In this document: piece after piece, positions 9,026 through 16,521 of the stretch
Layout: each line of letters starts with the position of its first letter
How positions within the stretch are numbered: position 1 is the stretch's first letter
Assembly: GCA_030372965.1 (NCBI GenBank)
Contig: JAUCQC010000087.1
Span: 1 to 46,449 of the forward strand
Reading direction: 5' to 3'
Source of the DNA: a bacterium
GTDB taxonomy: Bacteria; Zhuqueibacterota; QNDG01; DTFT01
Length of the DNA stretch: 46,449 nt
Notes under the pieces: generated by a model
Told to the model about the DNA's origin: nothing
Seen by the model: the letters and a program-made list of their open reading frames with translations, nothing else
Database searches by the model: none
Made by a program: the position numbers and the translations under genes

Positions 9026-9628
9026 ATGGCCTTTCAGAAAAAACGGGAACAGAAAGAGCTCAACCTGCCGAGCCTCATCGACGTGGTGTTCCTGCTGCTG
9101 ATTTTCTCGCTGGTGACGATCCCCGTCGAACGGACGGAAAACGTCCAGCCCCAGGAGCAGCGCTCTCCGGCGTCGAGCGAGCTGAAGCTTCCGTTCGTGG
9201 CGAGCCCGAAGGTGGTCGACATCGACCCGATTCTGCGGTCCCTGCTCATCCAGATCGAGAACCGGGACCCGGACGACCCGGCCTCGGGCCGCCTGGTCTA
9301 CATTCTCCGGCCGTCGGAAAGCGATTCCACGATCGGGCAGACTCGGCGGTCCGCGATACGCGATTCGCTGGTCGCGGCCTTTCCGGACAGCTTTCTCGCG
9401 CTCTCCGACGAGGAATTCACCCGCACGGCCGCCTGCCGGCTGATCCGCGATCAGATCCGGGGGCATTTGGACCGGCGGAACCGCCCGTCGGGGTTTCCGC
9501 CCCGGGTCGAGATCCGGGCGGTGAAGGACACCGAATTCCGCATCGTCAACTTCATCATGCGGGAATGCAGCGCCCACGGCGACTCGATCCCGTCGATCTC
9601 GGTGCGGACGTTCAGCCATCCGATGTAA
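9026..9628 (+). CDS. ExbD/TolR-family motor subunit (first of two)
   Basis: 200 residues. A short cytoplasmic basic N-terminus (MAFQKKREQKELNLPS) is followed by one TM helix with the conserved proton-carrying Asp in 'SLIDVVFLLLIFSLVT', then a periplasmic domain of ~165 residues. The final part ('IRAVKDTEFRIVNFIMRECSAHG') matches the ExbD periplasmic fold pattern in which small-molecule-like strands alternate with helices. The periplasmic part is longer than the ~100 residues of usual ExbD. It lies 27 bases after the ExbB-like gene and 12 bases before a second ExbD. Confidence 0.87.
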   Translation: MAFQKKREQKELNLPSLIDVVFLLLIFSLVTIPVERTENVQPQEQRSPASSELKLPFVASPKVVDIDPILRSLLIQIENRDPDDPASGRLVYILRPSESDSTIGQTRRSAIRDSLVAAFPDSFLALSDEEFTRTAACRLIRDQIRGHLDRRNRPSGFPPRVEIRAVKDTEFRIVNFIMRECSAHGDSIPSISVRTFSHPM

Positions 9629-9640
9629 AGGAGAGGGTTC

Positions 9641-10249
9641 GTGGCTTTCAAGAGACGGATCATGGGCCGGAAGGACCTGCAGCTGGTCTCCTGCATGGAC
9701 ATGATTTTCAACCTGCTGCTCTTCTTTCTGGTCACCAGTTACATCGCCACCAACGCCAAATTGGAGAAACGCTTCGTTTTCCCCACCCCCAAGTACGACC
9801 TGGGATCGGCCGAGATCTTCATCCAGTGGATCGACAACCAGTCCGTCTTCTGGATCGACCAGGCGGCCTCCTCGCAGGTCCAGCGCGTGCTCGACCAGTA
9901 TTCCTACATGACCCCGGAGGAGCAGAATCGCGAGACGGTGGCGCTCCTCAAGATTCAGAACAAGATGGACGCCGGCCAGCTGGAGCGGAAGCTCCAGGCC
10001 GTCGTGGACGCGGCCGACGCCAATCCCGGCCGCAAGTATTTCGCGCTGCTGCGATGTCCGAACGAGGTGCCCTACGCGCGCGTGATCGAGGCCGTGGCGA
10101 AGCTGTCCTCCGCGAAGTACGGCAACGTCGAGTACGGGTGCGTGGGCGGCTCGCTCGCCGACCTGCGGATGGGCGTTCTGGAGCGCACCGATCCGGACGG
10201 GAACCTGCGGCGCCTGATTCGCATCGATTTCGAGGGGGCGGGCACATGA
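9641..10249 (+). CDS. ExbD/TolR-family motor subunit (second of two)
   Basis: 202 residues from GTG 9641, supported by AAAGGAGAG just upstream. The N-terminus MAFKRRIMGRKDLQLVSC leads to a TM helix with the conserved Asp ('CMDMIFNLLLFFLVTSYI'). The periplasmic part ends in 'LLRCPNEVPYARVIEAVAKLSSAKYGNVEYGCVGG', a standard ExbD-like motif. It differs strongly from the first ExbD, so the channel may contain a heteromeric ExbD pair, as known for some gliding and type IX motors and some Ton systems. Its stop overlaps the next start as ATGA. Confidence 0.87.
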   Translation: MAFKRRIMGRKDLQLVSCMDMIFNLLLFFLVTSYIATNAKLEKRFVFPTPKYDLGSAEIFIQWIDNQSVFWIDQAASSQVQRVLDQYSYMTPEEQNRETVALLKIQNKMDAGQLERKLQAVVDAADANPGRKYFALLRCPNEVPYARVIEAVAKLSSAKYGNVEYGCVGGSLADLRMGVLERTDPDGNLRRLIRIDFEGAGT

Positions 10250-10893
10250 GGGCCCCGACACGGCACCGCGATGCCGCCGGCGTCCGGCGGGAGCCGGCCG
10301 ACGGCCGAACCGCGGCAACCGGCCGAAGACGGTGGTGGCTGTGGCTTCTCGCGGCCCTTCCGGTCCTGGCCGCGGCCGCGGTTCTCTCCGTCCTGTATCT
10401 CCGCCTGCCCGCGGACAAGCCCTTCGCGCCGCGCATGGCGGCCAGCGAAATCATCGAGGTCCCCAGGCGGCCCGGCATCTACGGCATCCTCATCGACATT
10501 CCCCAGGAAAAGCCCAATGTTTTCGCCGTCGACCTGCTCCGGTCCGAGCCCGTCGACTGGCGCCAGCTGCAGGTGATCGACTACCGGGCCGACGTGCGGG
10601 TGTACGCCATGATCGGATCCGACGGGCGCATCGCGATCACGGACGTGATCGACGTGGACCACGCCCGTGCCGGCCGGTTCATCGTCCAGTCCGTGAAGTC
10701 CTGGGTGTACAAGCCGCTCAAGAGCGGACGCGTGGTGTTCCACTTCAACCTTCCTTCCGAGGGGGAGAAGCTGATCATCTACACGTCCGGCCTGAAGCGG
10801 AATCCGGACATCGACCGGGAGATTCCGGTTCTCGACGGCCGGCTCCACAACGTGGCGGGCATTGATCCGTCGCTCGTGCGGGTGGTCAAGTAG
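10246..10893 (+). CDS. TonB-like single-pass protein
   Basis: 215 residues from ATG 10246, overlapping the ExbD stop by ATGA. A basic N-terminus is followed by one TM helix at ~30-53 ('WLWLLAALPVLAAAAVLSVLYL'). The soluble part has 'YAMIGSDGRIAITDVIDVDHARAGRFIVQSVKSWVYKPLKSGRVVFHFNLPSEGEKL'. This resembles the TonB C-terminal pattern in which 'V.V.F.I..dG.V....v..s......d.a....v..WrF.P....G..V' precedes a beta strand. It lacks the long Pro/Lys-rich spacer of classical TonB, so its reach across the periplasm would be short unless another protein bridges. Position after ExbB-ExbD-ExbD supports an energy transducer role. Confidence 0.7.
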   Translation: MRAPTRHRDAAGVRREPADGRTAATGRRRWWLWLLAALPVLAAAAVLSVLYLRLPADKPFAPRMAASEIIEVPRRPGIYGILIDIPQEKPNVFAVDLLRSEPVDWRQLQVIDYRADVRVYAMIGSDGRIAITDVIDVDHARAGRFIVQSVKSWVYKPLKSGRVVFHFNLPSEGEKLIIYTSGLKRNPDIDREIPVLDGRLHNVAGIDPSLVRVVK

Positions 10894-11081
10894 TCTTCTC
10901 CCGCGCGTTTCGCGCCCCCGGACCATCCGCCCGGGCAACCGTTCTCCGCGGCGGGGAGGAGACCCGGTTCGAGGCCGGCATCGACGCGAAACCCGGGACT
11001 GCTGATATGGGAAAGAAGTCCGTCAATCGGGTATCCGTTTCCATGCGCTGTACGGCGTCCACAAACAATGAGGTTTGTTTC

Positions 11082-14000
11082 ATGCGCATCCAGAAGGTCT
11101 TCACAGTCATCGCGATGACCGTTAGCGTCTCCGCGTCGGCGCAGGAGCCGTTTTTCGGCGCCAGCCGGCTGCAGCTTTTCAACCGCGGAGAATACCGGGC
11201 CGCCGTGGATTCCATCCAGGCCTGGATGAAACGCACCACAGCCGAAACCGAGCTGGGCTACTATTACATCGGCGAGAGCCGGTACAACCTCGGGCTGGCT
11301 TCGGCGAACGCGTCAGAGGCCGCCGGTCATTTCGACGAGGCTTTGGCGGCTTTCGACGCGTGCCTCAAGCGCGTGCCCGTGCGAGATTCGAATCCCTACC
11401 TGCACGACAACGCCCGGTACAAGAAAGCCTGGGCCCATTTCCGCATGTCCGAGCTGAGAGGCTGGGGCGCGGAGGACCTGGAGAAGGCGCAGGCGATTTT
11501 CAGAGACCTGTCCAAGTCCGTCGACGATTCCCTGCGGGTGGCCGCGCTGTACATGGAGGGTGAGACCACGCTCCTGCTTGCGGAGCACCAGCGCCTGCGG
11601 ATCGCGGCCCTGGCGCAGAGTTACCAGGCTCAGAAGGCCGTGGACGGGTGCCTCGCCGCGGCGGCGTCATTCCGCGCCGCGGCCTCGGACCCGGCCGCGC
11701 CCGCGGATCTCAGGACCGCGGCGCTGATACGGCACCGCGACGCCGCGTACGAGCGCGGATGCGTGTATGAATCCGTATCCGGCTCGGCATTCGCGTCGAT
11801 CCGCGACCCGCGAAAGGCATCGACCCCCTCCGCGACCGCGGCCGAATTCTTCCGCCGCGCCGCCTACTCGGGCCTCGCGGATTCGGTTTCCTTCAACGCC
11901 CGGCCCGTGATCGCCGTCTCCGATCTGGCCGCCGGGCTCCACGCTTTTCTGAACAGCGGGTCGGCGCAGGACCGGCAGGCCCTTGACCGCCAGCTTGAGA
12001 GACAGGCCGCGTCCCCTTCGGCGGCGGAGCGCGCGTTCGCCCGGGGCCTGCGAGACAGCCGGGACATCGCGAACAGCGCGGGGTTCAGGGACAACGAGAC
12101 TTTCACCAACCGCATTTTCGCGCTCATCGAGCAGAATCTGACGCCGGCCTACGCCGCCATTCCCGAAGCCCGTTTCTGGGCGGGCCGGCTGAACGCCCTC
12201 ACCGGGGCCGAAGAGGCCAGGGCCGCTTTCGAGACGTTTCTGGCCGAGACCGAAGGATCCTCCGGGGATTTCAGGATGCGGGTTCTGCGAGAGGACTGCC
12301 GGCTTCAGCTCCTCGCCATGTCCTTCGAGAGGGCCGTCTCGGCCGGTTCAGGATCCGCGCTCCGCGCGTTTATCACGGAGGCCGATCAGTTCAAACCGGA
12401 AACCGCCTTCGTCCGCGAGAAGAAAGCCGCGCTCCGCGACCTGGCGTCCGTTCTGCTCGATCCCAAGAACGTGTGGCAGAACCTCGAGGGTTCCCCGGAC
12501 ACCCGGATCGACGCCATCTTCGGAATCGTGCGCAGCCTGCTCGTGCGCGCCAACCAGGTCGTGGGTCAGGACCGGCGGAACATCCTGAACAAGATCGAGC
12601 CCCTGTTCAAATTCACCCAGAGCAAACGCGAGTCCGAAACCCGCTATTACCAGGGCCTGTACCGGTTTCTGGACGCCGAGATCCAGGTCAAGAACAAGGG
12701 CGCCCGGTTCAAGGAGGCGGCCGACCGGGTCAAGGACTGCCGGGGCGAATTTGAGCTCGAGGGGAAATACCTCCGCGCGCGCAGTCTGCTCGCGGCGGAC
12801 GAATTCGACGACGCGCGTGCCCTTTTCATCTCTCTCGTCAACGAGGGCCAGAGCGTCCGGTCCGCTTATTTCCTCGGCGAGATCCTGCGCCGCGAACGGA
12901 AAACCGCGGCCGCCCGGCAGTGCTACGAAGCGGTCATCCGCAGGACCGAGGGCGCGCCGGGGGGCGAGATCTGGGCCAACGCCGCGGCTTCCGCGAACCG
13001 CGCCATCGATGAATCCAGGGAGGCGCTGGCCGGGGACACCGATGTGCTGAACGGCGTCCGGCTCGACGCCATTCAATTCCCCGAGCCCTGGAGCCGGGGC
13101 GGAGACGTATCGGTGGAACAGTTCGTCGAATCCGTGTACCAGAAAACGGCCGTTCTGCAGGAAGGCCTGTCGCTGATGCTCCGGTACGGCATCCCCAAGG
13201 CCGCCTTGTCCCCGTCCGCGTTTTCGACGCCGGGCGTCCGTCCGCGTTCCGCCGTGTTCGCCGGCCTGAACGCCGGAATCCGGGAACGGACCGGCGCCGT
13301 TCTCTCGACGCTGGTGTTGAGCGTCGCGTTTCCGGACGGCCCCGGCGCCGGCGCGTCCGTGTTCGTCAACGGCGAACCCGTCGAACTGGACGGCAACGGG
13401 ACGGTCCGAAAAACCTATTCCCTCGGCGACACAGCCTCGATCCGCGTCACCGGCGAGGGATTCTACCCGGTCTTCCGAACCGTGAAATTCTCGGTGCCGC
13501 GCGAGACCCGTCTCGTGATCTCTCTGGTGCCGGCCCTGTCCTTCGTGCGCGCCGACAGCCGCGGCAGCGCCGATCTCATGCGTTTCGCCGAGCGGCTCGA
13601 CGGTAACGCGGTCTTCGTCCCGGGAGGAGGCGCCGGTCTCGCCGCCACCGGCCTCGTCCGGGCGTTCCAGTCCAACGTGGCGTACCGGGATTTCGCCTAC
13701 TCGAGCGTGCACCAGGGCTATCTGATGACCCAGGCCCGCCAGGGGCGGATTCTGCTCTACCGCGACGCCGCCAACCACGCCGTCGAGGAGGAATTCCGGG
13801 TTCAGTTTGCGGACACGACCCGGCTGGTCAGCCCGGAAGGCGTCTCGGCGGATTCCAAGGGCAATGTCTACGTGGTGGACTGGGCGCGCCACACGGTGTT
13901 CGTCTTCGGGCCGGACGGCGTCTGTCTGCGCTCGTTCGGCGGATTCGGCGAGAACGGACCGGAGGATGTCGGCAAGCCGGCCCGCTTCTGCTATCCGTCC

Positions 14001-14273
14001 CGCATCGCGGTGGCGGAGGACCTGGAGGGCGTCGACATACAGGGAGACCGCTTCCACCGGCCCATCGAACTGTTCGTGACGGACCGGAACGGCATTCACT
14101 TTCTGGATGAGAACGGAACCTACCTGAACTCCGTCGTCATGATGCCGCAGGAAAAGGGATCGCTCACCGCGCTGGCCGTCACGGGATACGGCGCTAGGAC
14201 GTCGATTTCCGCGTACAACCGCCGGACCGGCGAGGTTCAGCGTTTCATGGGAGCGGCCCAGACCGCCAGATGA
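11082..14273 (+). CDS. Exported TPR-PEGA-NHL repeat protein
   Basis: 1063 residues. ATG 11082 is chosen over the upstream in-frame ATG 11007 because it opens a signal peptide (MRIQKVFTVIAMTVSVSASAQ) right after GAGG. Residues ~25-720 are helical TPR-like repeats ('LFNRGEYRAAVDSIQAWM', 'YYYIGESRYNLG', 'SAYFLGEILRRERKTAAARQCYEAVI'). Residues ~747-816 resemble a PEGA domain ('ASVFVNGEPVELDGNGTVRKTYSLGDTASIRVTGEGFYP'). Residues ~866-1040 look like NHL/propeller blades ('GNVYVVDWARHTVFVFGPDGVCLRSFGGFGENG'). It follows the Ton-like motor and is a good candidate for the periplasmic or outer-membrane partner moved by it; this link is inferred from position. The last four bases overlap the next gene. 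Confidence 0.82.
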   Translation: MRIQKVFTVIAMTVSVSASAQEPFFGASRLQLFNRGEYRAAVDSIQAWMKRTTAETELGYYYIGESRYNLGLASANASEAAGHFDEALAAFDACLKRVPVRDSNPYLHDNARYKKAWAHFRMSELRGWGAEDLEKAQAIFRDLSKSVDDSLRVAALYMEGETTLLLAEHQRLRIAALAQSYQAQKAVDGCLAAAASFRAAASDPAAPADLRTAALIRHRDAAYERGCVYESVSGSAFASIRDPRKASTPSATAAEFFRRAAYSGLADSVSFNARPVIAVSDLAAGLHAFLNSGSAQDRQALDRQLERQAASPSAAERAFARGLRDSRDIANSAGFRDNETFTNRIFALIEQNLTPAYAAIPEARFWAGRLNALTGAEEARAAFETFLAETEGSSGDFRMRVLREDCRLQLLAMSFERAVSAGSGSALRAFITEADQFKPETAFVREKKAALRDLASVLLDPKNVWQNLEGSPDTRIDAIFGIVRSLLVRANQVVGQDRRNILNKIEPLFKFTQSKRESETRYYQGLYRFLDAEIQVKNKGARFKEAADRVKDCRGEFELEGKYLRARSLLAADEFDDARALFISLVNEGQSVRSAYFLGEILRRERKTAAARQCYEAVIRRTEGAPGGEIWANAAASANRAIDESREALAGDTDVLNGVRLDAIQFPEPWSRGGDVSVEQFVESVYQKTAVLQEGLSLMLRYGIPKAALSPSAFSTPGVRPRSAVFAGLNAGIRERTGAVLSTLVLSVAFPDGPGAGASVFVNGEPVELDGNGTVRKTYSLGDTASIRVTGEGFYPVFRTVKFSVPRETRLVISLVPALSFVRADSRGSADLMRFAERLDGNAVFVPGGGAGLAATGLVRAFQSNVAYRDFAYSSVHQGYLMTQARQGRILLYRDAANHAVEEEFRVQFADTTRLVSPEGVSADSKGNVYVVDWARHTVFVFGPDGVCLRSFGGFGENGPEDVGKPARFCYPSRIAVAEDLEGVDIQGDRFHRPIELFVTDRNGIHFLDENGTYLNSVVMMPQEKGSLTALAVTGYGARTSISAYNRRTGEVQRFMGAAQTAR

Positions 14274-15151
14274 AGCGGATCCTTCGCACAAAAGTCATCG
14301 TCAACCGCGAGTCCCAGCCGCGGAAGGTCAAGCGGTATCTCAAGCCGTCGCTGAACATCCTGCGGAAGAACGGATTCAAGCTCTCGGTTCATTTCACGAA
14401 ACGGGAAGGGGAGGTGCTGCCGGTGACCCGGCAGGCGCTCGCCGAGGGGTTCGACGCGATCCTCGTGGCGGGCGGGGACGGGACGACAAACGAAGCGATC
14501 AATGCCATCATGCCGAGCGACGTGCCGCTCGGCATTCTGCCGTTCGGCGGCAGCAATGTCGTGGCCCGGGAGCTGTCGATTCCGCTCGATCCGGTCAAGG
14601 CGGCCGAAATCATCGCCCGCCGCGGCATTCGGCGCATCGACCTGGGCCGGGCCAACGGACGCTATTTCGCCATGATGGCGGGATGCGGATACGACGCCTA
14701 CGCCATCAGCCGCACGAGCAAACGGATCAAAAAGATCATCAGCCGCTACGCTTACGTATGGGCCGGCCTCAAGGATTTCTTCGGATACCGGCCGGTTGAG
14801 ATCCGCGTGTCGCTGGACAACGGAAAGGTTCAGGAGCGCGGAACCTTCGTCGTGGCCGCCAACACGCACTTCTACGGCGGATCCCACGAAATGACCCCCT
14901 TCGCGGAGGTGGATGACGGGTTCCTCGACGTTCTGCTCTACAAGGGACGATCCCAGCTGGGACTGGCCCGTTTCGTCCTGAGCCTGTTTTACCGCCAGCA
15001 CCTGAGAATGAAACACGTCCGGTACTACCGGGTGCGGCGCGTGGAATTCCATTCGGACCATCCCACGATCGCCCAGATCGACGGCGATGTGCTGGGCGCT
15101 CTGCCGGTCCGCATCGAGGTCGTTCCGGCCGCCCTGAACGTGTTCTGCTGA
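14270..15151 (+). CDS. Diacylglycerol/lipid kinase family protein (YegS/DgkB-like)
   Basis: 293 residues, ATGA overlap with the TPR-NHL gene. The DAGK catalytic domain is shown by 'AILVAGGDGTTNEAINAIM' with GGDGT at residues 68-72, followed by 'PLGILPFGGSNVVARELSIP'. The C-terminal half has the paired beta-sandwich pattern of YegS/DgkB ('VVAANTHFYGGSHEMTPFAEVDDGFLDVLLYKG', 'VEFHSDHPTIAQIDGDVLGALPVRIEVVPAALNVF'). Such enzymes use ATP to phosphorylate diacylglycerol, sphingoid bases or related lipids at the inner membrane. The N-terminal NPxSG phrase of the family is degenerate here. Substrate cannot be told from sequence. Confidence 0.9.
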   Translation: MKRILRTKVIVNRESQPRKVKRYLKPSLNILRKNGFKLSVHFTKREGEVLPVTRQALAEGFDAILVAGGDGTTNEAINAIMPSDVPLGILPFGGSNVVARELSIPLDPVKAAEIIARRGIRRIDLGRANGRYFAMMAGCGYDAYAISRTSKRIKKIISRYAYVWAGLKDFFGYRPVEIRVSLDNGKVQERGTFVVAANTHFYGGSHEMTPFAEVDDGFLDVLLYKGRSQLGLARFVLSLFYRQHLRMKHVRYYRVRRVEFHSDHPTIAQIDGDVLGALPVRIEVVPAALNVFC

Positions 15152-15175
15152 GCGGCGGCCGCGCGGGAGGACGTC

Positions 15176-16009
15176 ATGGAGCCTGTTCGACACGCGGTTC
15201 TCGCCGGAGACTGGTACCCCGGGGACAGGGCCGAACTCCGTAAATGGATCCGCGCTTTTCTGGATGCCGTGCCTCCGCCGGGGTCCCAAAAGACCGGCCT
15301 CATCGGACTGATCAGCCCGCACGCCGGGTATGTGTATTCGGGTTTCACCGCGGCCCACGGCTACCGCCTTCTGGAGGGTCGCGATTTCGAGATCGCGGCC
15401 GTTCTTTCTCCCTATCACGGAATCCCCTCCGGTGACATCATGGTTCACACCGCTTCCGCGTATGAAACGCCGCTCGGACGCGTTCCCGTCGCAAGGGACC
15501 TGATCGAGGCCATGCGGCGCGACACGCAGGTGACGGAACTGGATGGAGAAGAGGAGCATTCCATCGAAATTCAGCTCCCATTTCTGCAGACGGTTCTGAA
15601 GCCGTTCCGCCTCCTGCCGCTGATGATCGGGAACCGGGACGTGCGGCGGGTGGAAAACGCGGTTCAGGCGCTTTTCCACGCGCTCCGGGAGCAGAACGCC
15701 GTCCTGATCGCGAGCACGGACATGCATCACCTGGACGATTACGAAGACGTCAAGGTCAGGGACAAACAGGTGGCGGACGCGCTGGAAACCATGGAACTCG
15801 ATCGGATACGGAATATTCTGAGGCCGGATGAATGCACGGTTTGCGGCAAAGTGCCGATATCCATTGTGCTGGAAACCGCGATGAAAATGGGCGCCAACCG
15901 CCTTCGAACCCTGTACCGGAGCAATTCACGGGACGAATTCAGGGGAAAATATAAAGGATCATATACAGTCGGGTATCTTTCCGCGGCGATCCTGAAGGAA
16001 TCCGCTTGA
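15176..16009 (+). CDS. MEMO-family protein (AmmeMemoRadiSam system protein B-like)
   Basis: 277 residues, preceded by GGGAGG. Family hallmarks are 'VLAGDWYPGD' near the N-terminus, 'GLISPHAGYVYSGFTAAHGY', 'LDGEEEHSIEIQLPFLQTVL' and 'LIASTDMHHLDDYE'. The His, Cys and Asp positions of these motifs form the dioxygenase-like metal site of MEMO1 (here 'CTVCGKVPISIVLETA'). Bacterial members are often encoded with an AMMECR1 protein and a radical SAM enzyme, neither of which is in this window. The role of bacterial MEMO proteins is not established. The -35 box of the perR promoter overlaps its stop codon. Confidence 0.88.
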   Translation: MEPVRHAVLAGDWYPGDRAELRKWIRAFLDAVPPPGSQKTGLIGLISPHAGYVYSGFTAAHGYRLLEGRDFEIAAVLSPYHGIPSGDIMVHTASAYETPLGRVPVARDLIEAMRRDTQVTELDGEEEHSIEIQLPFLQTVLKPFRLLPLMIGNRDVRRVENAVQALFHALREQNAVLIASTDMHHLDDYEDVKVRDKQVADALETMELDRIRNILRPDECTVCGKVPISIVLETAMKMGANRLRTLYRSNSRDEFRGKYKGSYTVGYLSAAILKESA

Positions 16010-16034
16010 CTTTATGTTAAATTTTCCATAAATT
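16006..16034 (+). promoter_or_regulatory. Sigma-70-type promoter of the PerR-type gene
   Basis: TTGACT at 16006-16011 (5 of 6 to consensus) lies 17 bases before TAAATT at 16029-16034 (4 of 6). It sits at the sharp AT-rich break after the MEMO gene and its -10 box abuts a perfect inverted repeat matching a PerR box. Predicted from sequence only. Confidence 0.65.
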
Positions 16035-16048
16035 AATAACGATTATTA
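16034..16048 (+). promoter_or_regulatory. Putative PerR/Fur-family operator
   Basis: TAATAACGATTATTA is a perfect 6-3-6 inverted repeat. It matches the Bacillus PerR box TTATAATnATTATAA at 11 of 14 defined positions. It overlaps the end of the -10 element and the expected transcription start of the PerR-type gene, the classic arrangement for autorepression. Confidence 0.72.
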
Positions 16049-16090
16049 TTTTTGAATCCATTTGTTTTCATCCGAAAAGCGATCCCAGCC

Positions 16091-16504
16091 ATGAGCCTGA
16101 CACCCGCTCGAAAATTTAAATCCAGCAGACAGCGGGATCTCATTCTCCAGATTCTGCGATCCACGAAATCCCACCCGTCCGCGGCGTGGATTTTCGAAGA
16201 GGCGCGCAAGCACCTGCCCTCGATCAGCCTGGGAACCGTTTACCGCAACCTGGCCATGCTCAAGGAAGAGGGACGGATACGGGAATTGTCCGTCGGCAAG
16301 GGCATCGGTCTTTTCGACGGCGATCTACGGAACCACGACCATATCCGCTGTCTGGTCTGCGGAAGAGTCGAGGATGTGCCGCCTTCAGCCCAGTCTTTCT
16401 CCTATTCCCAGGTCGAAGGCGCGGTCGGCTACCGGGTTCACTGGCACAGTCTCGAGTACTTCGGAGTGTGCCCCGGCTGCGAGACCGCGGCAGCGAACGA
16501 GTGA
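16091..16504 (+). CDS. perR: Fur-family regulator, PerR type
   Basis: 137 residues from ATG 16091; an in-frame TTG at 16052 would add 13 residues but lies only four bases past the operator. A winged-helix DNA-binding half ('SSRQRDLILQILRSTKSHPSAAWIFEEARKHLPSISLGTVYRNLAMLKEEGRI') is followed by the dimer half with two structural Zn CxxC pairs (CLVC, CPGC). Aligned by eye to B. subtilis PerR, all five regulatory metal ligands (His37, Asp85, His91, His93, Asp104) have equivalents: H of 'SHPSA', D of 'LFDG', both H of 'NHDHIRC' and D of 'GRVEDV'. That supports peroxide sensing by metal-catalysed His oxidation. It heads a run of peroxide and superoxide defence genes, its likely regulon. Confidence 0.9.
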   Translation: MSLTPARKFKSSRQRDLILQILRSTKSHPSAAWIFEEARKHLPSISLGTVYRNLAMLKEEGRIRELSVGKGIGLFDGDLRNHDHIRCLVCGRVEDVPPSAQSFSYSQVEGAVGYRVHWHSLEYFGVCPGCETAAANE

Positions 16505-16521
16505 AGGACAGGAGGATTCCC

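Noticed and set aside
7700-10318. Long open frame on the - strand (872 codons) opposite exbB/exbD
   Set aside because: It lies antisense to well-supported genes, has low-complexity Arg/Gly/His-rich translation and no motif; it is a shadow of GC-rich codon use.
10894-11081. Possible tRNA from a 'GGTTCGA' word in the gap after the TonB-like gene
   Set aside because: No acceptor or anticodon stems can be formed around it.
12348-14291. Long - strand open frame (647 codons) opposite the TPR-NHL gene
   Set aside because: Same reason: no domain, no ribosome-binding site, antisense to a gene with clear repeats.
16052-16090. TTG 16052 as start of the PerR-type protein
   Set aside because: It lies four bases past the operator and would leave almost no leader; the added residues do not resemble the family. 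ATG 16091 is better.
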